This document shows positions 1-4,506 of a stretch of 5,829 nt of DNA, piece by piece. A model generated the notes under the pieces. It did no database searches. It saw only the letters and a program-made list of their open reading frames with translations, and had not been told where the DNA came from. Both the position numbers and the translations under genes were made by a program. The DNA lies in assembly GCA_964404075.1 (NCBI GenBank), contig CAYOIM010000042.1, positions 1 through 5,829 of the forward strand, read 5' to 3'. Position 1 is the stretch's first letter. Each line of letters starts with the position of its first letter. Source of the stretch: CAYTED01 sp964404075. GTDB lineage: Bacteria; Patescibacteriota; Minisyncoccia; Moranbacterales; UBA1568.

Positions 1-59
1 GCGATGATGGAGAAGATTAATCCGGAAGAGTGCCATATGTGGTGGACGCATACATTTTT

Positions 60-88
60 TCGACGAATCAGGCGATTTTTGATATACT
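60..88 (+). promoter_or_regulatory. Probable sigma-70 type promoter of the RNase H gene, giving a leaderless mRNA
   Basis: A -10 hexamer TATACT (83-88, 5 of 6 consensus) lies 17 nt downstream of TCGACG (60-65, 4 of 6 against TTGACA). Only six bases separate the -10 from the ATG at 95, so transcription would be expected to begin at or within a base or two of the start codon. That argues against the GTG at 89, which touches the -10 box. No Shine-Dalgarno sequence is visible at a normal distance. The hexamers are seen directly; the leaderless mRNA is inferred. Confidence 0.5.
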
Positions 89-94
89 GTGCCC

Positions 95-523
95 ATGGAA
101 AAGATCGTGATGTACAGCGATGGCGGATCGCGGGGGAACCCGGGACCGTCGGCGCTCGGCGTGTATATCGAGACACTCGACAAGCGCTTCGGGGAATTCC
201 TCGGAACGAAGACGAATAATGAGGCGGAGTATGCCGCGATCGTTTTCGGTCTGAAGAAAATAAAGAGCCTCCTCGGGAAAGAAAGGGCGAAACAGGCGAT
301 CATCGAATGCCGGATGGACAGCGAGCTCGCCATGAAGCAGATGAATCATATCTACAAGATCGAGAATGTGAAGCTCCAGCCGTATTTTCTCGAAGTGTGG
401 AATCTCATGCTGGATTTCAAGGAAGTGACATTCGTCCATGTGAGGCGGGAATACAATGCGATCGCCGATGCTGAGGCGAATCGCGCGATGGATGAAGCGG
501 CACAAAAAAGTAATCTTTTTTGA
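95..523 (+). CDS. rnhA: Ribonuclease H (RNase HI family)
   Basis: A 142-residue protein covering a complete, compact RNase H fold; E. coli RNase HI has 155 residues. It should cut the RNA strand of RNA:DNA hybrids in the cytoplasm, removing primers and R-loops. The opening strand carries YSDGGSRGNPGP with catalytic D9. TNNEAEY gives E45, MDSELA gives D75, and NAIADAEAN gives D125, so the four metal-binding acidic residues are all present. H115 lies ten residues before D125, matching the spacing of the E. coli catalytic histidine. The ATG at 95 is preferred over the in-frame GTG at 89 because the latter abuts the promoter -10 box. The gene stands alone, with its own promoter and a repeat-rich spacer after it. 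The family call is firm. The symbol is less so, because paralogous RNase HI-like proteins share these motifs. Confidence 0.9.
   Translation: MEKIVMYSDGGSRGNPGPSALGVYIETLDKRFGEFLGTKTNNEAEYAAIVFGLKKIKSLLGKERAKQAIIECRMDSELAMKQMNHIYKIENVKLQPYFLEVWNLMLDFKEVTFVHVRREYNAIADAEANRAMDEAAQKSNLF
504..521 (+). terminator. Weak AT-rich hairpin over the end of the RNase H gene
   Basis: AAAAAAG (504-510) and CTTTTTT (515-521) are exact reverse complements around a TAAT loop, and the final T-run overlaps the TGA stop. The shape resembles a small intrinsic terminator ending in U's. With only one G-C pair in a 7-bp stem it would be unstable, so a terminator role is doubtful. Confidence 0.2.
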
Positions 524-550
524 ATTTCTAATTTCTAATTTCCAATTTCT
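523..550 (+). repeat. Four tandem 7-bp repeats, AATTTCT type
   Basis: Four consecutive heptamers begin at the last base of the RNase H stop codon: AATTTCT, AATTTCT, AATTTCC, AATTTCT. The rest of the spacer up to 646 is almost pure A/T. It contains looser GAAAATT/GAGAATT units (about 597-635), which resemble the heptamer read on the opposite strand. No gene or RNA is evident. A possible -10 (TTATAT, 635-640) lies six bases before the next ATG without a good -35, so any promoter for the exporter genes here is uncertain. Confidence 0.7.
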
Positions 551-646
551 AAACAATATCACAATTCGTTAATCTAAAATTTCGAAATTAAGTTTTTGAA
601 AATTGTTTGAAAATTAAAAATTGAGAATTGAAAATTATATCGAAAT

Positions 647-1639
647 ATGACCAAAAAGAAAATAATCATCGCAATTCTCCTCATCATCTGTATCGGTGGG
701 TATTTCTATTATCGTAGTCAAAAGAGTGTGGTCGCCACACCGACGGAGACGGTACGGAGGAGCTCGGTCGTGGAGACGGTGAGCGTGACGGGAGAACTCG
801 TTCCGGTCGCGTATGCCGATCTCTCCCTCAAGGCGATCGGTACGATTGACGCTGTTTTGGTGCGAGAGGGCGCCCAGGTGAAGGCGGGAGATCCGATCGT
901 TTCCATCGATCGGACGGTATTGCAATCACAATTGAATGAGGCTCGTATCGCGGTGCGCATCGCGGAGGCGAATGAGCTCCTTGCGCGGAAGACGCCCGGA
1001 ACGAAACGGGAAACGATCATGGCACGGAAGCTCGCTTCGGAACAGGCGCGGGAATCCGTCCGCGGTCTCGTGATGCAGATGAAAGAGGGGACGCTCCTCG
1101 CCCCCCTCGATGGCACGGTCGTTTCGCTCGATGCGCGCGTCGGTGAAGTCGTCTCGGTAGGGAAGGTTATCGCGCGCATTTCGAGACCGGGCGAATTCGT
1201 CATCGAGGCGCGGGTTCCGGAGTCGGATATCGCGAAGGTAAAGAGCGGTATGCGCGCGAGCGTGACCTTCGACGCGTTTTCCACGACGGAGAAGTTTTCC
1301 GCTGTCGCGACGGATATCGATACCGCGGCGACGACGCTTCAGGGTGTCGTGTCGTATGTCGTGAAATTCCGGTTGGAGGAGTCTCTTGACCGTCTGAAAG
1401 AAGGGATGACGGCGAATCTCGATATCGAGACGGCGAAACGGGAGGGTGTCCTCACTGTCCCGTTCCGCGCGCTGTTCAAATCAGCCGGCGTGACTTATGC
1501 CGAGGTGAAGCAAAGCGACGATTCATTCGAGAAAGTCGAAGTCACGACCGGACTCGAGGGCGATGAGGGGGTGATCGAGATCCTCTCGGGGCTGAAGGAG
1601 GGTGACGAGGTGACCATCGGAGCGAAACAAGCTAATTAA
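647..1639 (+). CDS. Membrane-anchored periplasmic adaptor (HlyD/MacA family) of an ABC exporter
   Basis: A 330-residue adaptor (membrane fusion protein) that would link the ABC ATPase and permease encoded downstream to substrate outside the membrane. Residues 1-4 are basic and 5-22 form one hydrophobic helix, an uncleaved N-terminal anchor; no lipobox is seen. Residues about 58-90 (with VREGAQVKAGDPI) and 148-180 (LLAPLDGTVVSLDARVGE) are the two halves of a lipoyl/barrel-sandwich domain. Between them, residues 91-146 form a short charged helical hairpin. Residues 183-262 match the beta-barrel domain, and 263-330 the membrane-proximal domain (VPFRALF, GLKEGDEV). The hairpin is much shorter than in adaptors that reach TolC, which fits a single-membrane cell (compare YknX). 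It is first in the exporter cluster, 138 bp before the ATPase gene. The exported substrate cannot be inferred. Confidence 0.88.
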   Translation: MTKKKIIIAILLIICIGGYFYYRSQKSVVATPTETVRRSSVVETVSVTGELVPVAYADLSLKAIGTIDAVLVREGAQVKAGDPIVSIDRTVLQSQLNEARIAVRIAEANELLARKTPGTKRETIMARKLASEQARESVRGLVMQMKEGTLLAPLDGTVVSLDARVGEVVSVGKVIARISRPGEFVIEARVPESDIAKVKSGMRASVTFDAFSTTEKFSAVATDIDTAATTLQGVVSYVVKFRLEESLDRLKEGMTANLDIETAKREGVLTVPFRALFKSAGVTYAEVKQSDDSFEKVEVTTGLEGDEGVIEILSGLKEGDEVTIGAKQAN

Positions 1640-1763
1640 TCATCAATCACCAAGATCCAATCACCAAATAAATCCCAATGTTCAATCGCCAATAATCAAA
1701 TACGGATTGTTTTCTGAAATTTGAAAGGTTGATGATTAGTTGTATCTTGGATTTTGGTGATTG
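1637..1763. repeat. Intergenic inverted repeats of CAATCACCAA / TTGGTGATTG type
   Basis: The gap between the adaptor and ATPase genes is built of related short units. TAATCATCAA (1637-1646) recurs inverted as TTGATGATTA (1729-1738). CAATCACCAAGATCCAA (1644-1660) recurs inverted at 1747-1763 with one mismatch in 17. Further partial copies (CCAATCACCAAATAAATCCC, CAATCGCCAATAATCAAAT) fill 1658-1700. The inverted copies are not in mirrored order, so this is not one simple hairpin. The right-hand copy ends 14 bases before the ATPase ATG, where a ribosome-binding site would be expected, so base pairing could affect translation of the ATPase. Confidence 0.65.
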
Positions 1764-1777
1764 GTTATTTCCATGAA

Positions 1778-2500
1778 ATGGATTTGATTTCTGTCCACAA
1801 TCTGGAAAAAGTATACGCCAATGAGGGCGTCGAGACACGCGCCTTGGATCGCGTGAGTTTTGTCATTGAAAAAGGCGAGTTCGTCTCCATCATGGGACCA
1901 TCGGGATCCGGGAAATCGACGCTCATGCAGATCCTCGGGCTCCTCGACCGATCGACGGGCGGGGAATATCTCCTCGAAGGAAAAAATATCGGTGATTTCG
2001 ACGATGATCAGCTGGCGATACTGCGGAACAGGAAAATCGGTTTCGTGTTCCAGGCGTTCAATCTCCTCCCGAAGACGACGGTGTTCGAGAATGTGGAGCT
2101 CCCGCTCCTCTATGATGATGAGATCAGGGAGAATAACGATGCCCGTGTGAATGCCGCCCTCGAGGCAGTGAATATGACGCATCGCGCGCAGTATTTCTCG
2201 AACCAACTCTCGGGTGGTGAAAAACAGCGGGTCGCCATCGCCCGTGCCCTGGTGAACAATCCGGAGATCATCTTCGCGGATGAGCCGACCGGGAATCTCG
2301 ATTCCAAATCAGGACTCCAGGTCATGCGGATTCTCCAGGAATTGAATAGTGAGGGGAAGACGATTATCCTCGTGACGCATGAGACCTTTACCGCGGAACA
2401 CGCCAAGCGGATCCTCCGCATGGTGGATGGGAAGATCGTGTCTGATGAAGTCGTCAAGACTCGGCGATTCGCGGGAGATGAGAATGATATTTTGAAATAA
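1778..2500 (+). CDS. ABC exporter ATPase, MacB/LolD/YknY type
   Basis: A 240-residue cytoplasmic nucleotide-binding subunit that powers the partner permease. All ABC motifs are intact: Walker A GPSGSGKST (40-48), Q-loop Q92 in VFQAFNLLPKTT, signature LSGGEKQR (144-151), Walker B IIFADEPTGNLD with catalytic E169, and H-loop H201 in VTHE. The pattern FNLLPKTTVFENVELPLLY is typical of the MacB/LolD subfamily. The ATG at 1778 is chosen because MDLISVHNLEKVY is the usual family opening; the longer TTG start at 1754 lies inside an intergenic repeat. No Shine-Dalgarno is visible. The C-terminal tail (TRRFAGDENDILK) runs past the conserved domain and is duplicated in decayed form at 4432-4506. Its permease partner lies about 2 kb downstream instead of directly adjacent, the main oddity of the locus. 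Confidence 0.95.
   Translation: MDLISVHNLEKVYANEGVETRALDRVSFVIEKGEFVSIMGPSGSGKSTLMQILGLLDRSTGGEYLLEGKNIGDFDDDQLAILRNRKIGFVFQAFNLLPKTTVFENVELPLLYDDEIRENNDARVNAALEAVNMTHRAQYFSNQLSGGEKQRVAIARALVNNPEIIFADEPTGNLDSKSGLQVMRILQELNSEGKTIILVTHETFTAEHAKRILRMVDGKIVSDEVVKTRRFAGDENDILK
2477..2500 (+). repeat. 24-bp direct repeat, copy 1 (end of ABC ATPase gene)
   Basis: The last 24 bases of the ATPase gene, encoding DENDILK and the TAA stop, recur exactly at 4483-4506, offset by 2006 bp. The flanking bases upstream are also similar without gaps (CGATTCGC at 2465-2472 and 4471-4478), so the match is part of a longer homology and not an isolated target-site duplication. Confidence 0.9.
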
Positions 2501-2501
2501 C

Positions 2502-2848
2502 ATGGCACGGGTGAAGAACGGGGAGGAAGGCTCCAAATCGAAGCGAACAAAACTCCGAACGACTATCTGAAACTTCTTCAAGAGCAAACGGAATACCAAG
2601 GTGAACACGGCCTCACCCCAGAGGCCTGGATAACCCTCTTTCTTCTCCACCTGGAAGAAATGAATGAAGTGATCGATGATTACACTGGAACAGGCTCGAT
2701 CAATTACAATTTGGGTGCCTATTTCCCTGCTTCCGGCGTTGTCGCGGACGGCTACTGGGGTCGCGGCAATCGGCAGGCGTTCTTGGACAGGCACAACCCG
2801 TCGAGTCGGGGTTCGTTCTATGGGTCGCGGTCCGCGGTGATGGTATGA
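2502..2848 (+). pseudogene. Frameshifted small gene with a C-type-lectin/FGE-like C-terminus, possible DGR target relic
   Basis: An open frame continues from about 2522 to the TGA at 2846-2848 and translates to 108 protein-like residues. Its only ATG is at 2660, in mid-sequence (codon 47). An ATG at 2502, one base after the ATPase stop, opens another frame (MARVKNG...). Adding one G to the GGGG run at 2520-2523 would join the two frames into one protein of about 115 residues, so a 1-base deletion or sequencing error is likely. The N-terminal half is helical and acidic (LTPEAWITLFLLHLEEMNEV). The C-terminal half has the spacing W-x4-R-x-A-x3-R-x-N-P-x2-R-x4-G-x-R-x-A, resembling the end of formylglycine-enzyme-like C-type-lectin domains used as variable regions by diversity-generating retroelements. 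No template repeat or reverse transcriptase is present here. That the stretch was coding is well supported; the family is tentative. A start at 2660 (62 residues) is the alternative. Confidence 0.5.
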
Positions 2849-2889
2849 TTGGGTTGGTATTTGGGATTCGGATTTGGTTTTGGATTTTC
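2849..2889 (+). repeat. G/T-rich spacer of TTGGGATT / TTTGGTTTTGGATT units
   Basis: Directly after the broken gene, a 41-base stretch consists of short TTGG, GGATT and TTTGG units (for example ATTTGGTTTTGGATTTT). It resembles the right arm of the repeat before the ABC ATPase gene (TTGGATTTTGGTGATTG) in the same orientation. It ends just before the -35 box of the next gene. This looks like another member of a genome-wide intergenic repeat family. Confidence 0.5.
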
Positions 2890-2893
2890 TGCC

Positions 2894-2920
2894 TTGACAA
2901 TATCGAAATGATATTATACT
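2894..2920 (+). promoter_or_regulatory. Strong promoter of the AAA+/DUF4143 ATPase gene
   Basis: A perfect -35 TTGACA (2894-2899) is followed by TATACT (2915-2920) after 15 nt. TACTAT (2917-2922) would give the ideal 17-nt spacing with a poorer hexamer. A start near 2927-2930 would leave a 5' leader of about 35-40 nt without an obvious Shine-Dalgarno. A perfect TATAAT at 2942-2947 is a further -10 candidate but lacks a -35. The promoter shows the AAA+ gene is transcribed independently of the exporter genes around it. Confidence 0.7.
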
Positions 2921-2949
2921 ATGTAAATAGTATTTACATATTATAATAT
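2911..2949. promoter_or_regulatory. 39-bp near-perfect palindrome overlapping the promoter, probable operator
   Basis: The sequence is symmetric about G2930. The inner arms TATGTAAATA (2920-2929) and TATTTACATA (2931-2940) are exact reverse complements. After one mismatched pair (C2919 with T2941) the symmetry resumes through 2911-2918 and 2942-2949, giving 18 of 19 arm pairs matched. The left arm contains the -10 box and the centre falls at the expected transcription start, so a dimeric repressor bound here would block RNA polymerase. Only part of it would be transcribed, so an RNA hairpin role is less likely. The binding protein is unknown and none is encoded in the window. Confidence 0.65.
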
Positions 2950-2965
2950 TTTACCTATAAACACT

Positions 2966-4264
2966 ATGGATATATCCGAAATAATCGCGACTCTCGATAA
3001 ATGGAATTTTTGGCATCAGACCATCGATACCGGTTTTCGTCGTGCAGGCTATTTCGAACGGTTGGAAAAATACCTGGATATACCAGAAATCATCGCTCTG
3101 ACGGGTGTGCGACGATCCGGAAAGTCGACTCTCATCCTTCAGCTCATCGAGAGCCTTCTTCAAAAGGGCATACCGGCAAAAAACACCCTTTATATCAATT
3201 TTGAAGAGCCGAATTTCGGCGATACGCTCGACCTCCACTTTCTCGGAAAATTATTTGATGCGTATCTGGAATTTCATAATCCGCAGGGGAGAATGTATGT
3301 GTTTCTCGATGAGATTCAGTTGGTGGAGGGGTGGGAGAAATTCGTCGCTTCTTTGTATGATCGGCGGATGAATATCAAGATCTTCGTTACCGGGTCATCG
3401 GCGAAACTTCTGAAAGGGGAGATAGCGACTCTTCTCAGTGGGCGATATATTTCCGAAGTCATCTACCCGATCAACTTTCGCGAATTTTTGGATTTCAAGA
3501 AAATATCATATAACCCGCTCATCAAAACACCGAAGCTGTACAATGCACTGCGAGAATATATGGAATTCGGCGGATTTCCTCGGATCGTAACGGAGAAGGA
3601 TGTCTATACGAAAAAGATCATTCTTTCGGAATACTTCAATTCCATTCTCGAGCGAGATATTCTTTTGTGTCATAAAGTGAGAAATACAAAGGATATCCGG
3701 GAAATCATCAACTTCACCTTCACGAATATAGCGAGTCAGATCTCGAGTTATAAGATCGAGAAGGATTTCGCTATCTCGAGTCAGAATGCGAGGCGGTATT
3801 TTGAGTATTTCAACGAGGCATTTCTCTTGCAGTTCGTGCCGTTCTTTTCCTATTCTGTCAAAAAACAGATGTACAATCCTCAAAAAGTGTTTGCTATCGA
3901 TACAGGATTGCGAAATGCCGTCTCTTTCGCTTTCAGTGAAGACGCCGGGAAATTACTCGAAAATATCGTCTGTATCGAACTGCTACGGAGGAAACAAGTC
4001 CTGTATTATTGGCAGAATGAAAAAACAGAAATCGATTTTCTCTTGCGAGACGGACTCAGGGTGCGCCGCCTGGTCAATGTCTGTTATTCCTTGAGTGAGA
4101 AGACCACTCTCCAAAGAGAGTTGGCGTCGCTTGCAGTTGGTTTGAATGAATTTCCCGATACGCGTGCGGAGCTGATATACTGGGAGGGGAAGCCTATGAA
4201 AAAACATCCGAAAATAACCTGTGTCAACATCCTGGATTTTCTGCTTTCCGAAACAAAAAATTAA
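2966..4264 (+). CDS. AAA+ ATPase of the AAA_14/DUF4143 family
   Basis: A complete 432-residue protein of the widespread AAA_14 plus DUF4143 architecture, whose cellular role is poorly defined. Residues 1-40 form a leader typical of the family. Walker A is GVRRSGKST (47-55), Walker B is VFLDEIQ (112-118) with D115 and E116, a sensor-like TGSS lies at 142-145, and LSGR ends at R160. DUF4143 features follow: EFGGFPRIV (200-208), ERDILLCHKVRN (229-240) and FAIDTGLRNAV (309-319). The C-terminal segment has the restriction-endonuclease-like pattern LLENIVCIELLRR...EIDFLLRDG (330-363), then LVNVCYSL (369-376) where nucleases would carry an E/QxK; a working nuclease is therefore doubtful. No membrane segment or signal peptide is seen. 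The gene is lower in GC than the exporter genes (21 of 60 bases in 3661-3720 against 42 of 60 in 4981-5040). Its own promoter and position between ABC ATPase and permease suggest acquisition. Confidence 0.9.
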   Translation: MDISEIIATLDKWNFWHQTIDTGFRRAGYFERLEKYLDIPEIIALTGVRRSGKSTLILQLIESLLQKGIPAKNTLYINFEEPNFGDTLDLHFLGKLFDAYLEFHNPQGRMYVFLDEIQLVEGWEKFVASLYDRRMNIKIFVTGSSAKLLKGEIATLLSGRYISEVIYPINFREFLDFKKISYNPLIKTPKLYNALREYMEFGGFPRIVTEKDVYTKKIILSEYFNSILERDILLCHKVRNTKDIREIINFTFTNIASQISSYKIEKDFAISSQNARRYFEYFNEAFLLQFVPFFSYSVKKQMYNPQKVFAIDTGLRNAVSFAFSEDAGKLLENIVCIELLRRKQVLYYWQNEKTEIDFLLRDGLRVRRLVNVCYSLSEKTTLQRELASLAVGLNEFPDTRAELIYWEGKPMKKHPKITCVNILDFLLSETKN

Positions 4265-4431
4265 GCTCACCCTTCTGCCCCTCGAAAATCCCTTCAGTTC
4301 GAAACAAATACTCCCACCAGAGAAACCAATCCCGATGCGGACAAGACTGTCATCGCCTCGGTCTCGGGTAAAGATGCCGGCATCAAATGGAGCGGGCTCC
4401 TCTCCGGAGGGACACAGAAGCCTGCCCCTCC
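4265..4431 (+). other. Unrecognised spacer between the AAA+ gene and the ATPase-tail relic
   Basis: These 167 bases contain no recognisable gene, terminator or repeat. A frame in phase with the AAA+ gene stays open after its TAA until a TGA at 4499-4501, and parts of it look protein-like (TVIASVSGKDAGIKWSGLL), but it has no early start codon and I recognise no family. Its GC is closer to the exporter genes than to the AAA+ gene, so it may be old flanking DNA, perhaps more of a decayed gene. From about 4405 weak similarity to the ABC ATPase gene (around 2390-2420) begins. Confidence 0.35.
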
Positions 4432-4506
4432 GTGGATGGGAGATCGTCCGATGACTCGGTCGCCACACGACGATTCGCTCGCGATGAGAATGATATTTTG
4501 AAATAA
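4432..4506 (+). pseudogene. Relic of the 3' end of an ABC ATPase gene, abutting the permease start
   Basis: In the frame ending at TAA 4504-4506, this stretch encodes VDGRSSDDSVATRRFARDE followed by NDILK. Aligned with the tail of the intact ATPase it matches at 17 of 24 positions, including VDG, TRRFA and DENDILK. Several codons differ only synonymously (ACT/ACA, CGG/CGA, GCG/GCT). At the nucleotide level, the 1-base and 2-base gaps that give the best match, plus a 5-base gap just upstream, suggest decay. The last 24 bases are identical to 2477-2500. The relic's stop is directly followed by the permease ATG, the arrangement expected in an intact ATPase-permease operon. There is no Walker motif or start codon, so it cannot make an ATPase. 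Confidence 0.75.
4483..4506 (+). repeat. 24-bp direct repeat, copy 2 (before the permease start)
   Basis: Exact copy of 2477-2500, ending in the TAA that touches the permease ATG. It contains TATTTT (4494-4499) seven bases before the ATG, which could serve as a weak -10 box, but no matching -35 is seen. Perfect identity here against partial identity just upstream suggests either recent exchange between the copies or constraint on the permease's start region. Confidence 0.9.

Noticed and set aside
1..94. Partial gene at the left edge (forward frame ending at TAA 18-20, or minus-strand start at 36)
   Set aside because: Too few codons are visible to choose between frames or strands.
718..1284. 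188-codon minus-strand open frame opposite the adaptor gene
   Set aside because: Low-complexity Ser/Arg/Thr translation lying wholly inside a well-supported adaptor gene; a shadow frame.
1754..1777. Upstream TTG start for the ABC ATPase, adding eight residues
   Set aside because: The extension is encoded by the intergenic repeat, and the family normally begins at the MDLISVHNL segment.
637..2909. Shared ATATCGAAAT before the adaptor gene (637-646) and the AAA+ gene (2900-2909)
   Set aside because: A ten-base AT-rich match at different positions relative to the start codons; likely chance.
2477..4506. Classical IS or transposon with 24-bp target-site duplication
   Set aside because: No transposase or integrase and no terminal inverted repeats are present. 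The repeat is also embedded in a longer diverged homology to the ATPase gene, which a target-site duplication would not produce.
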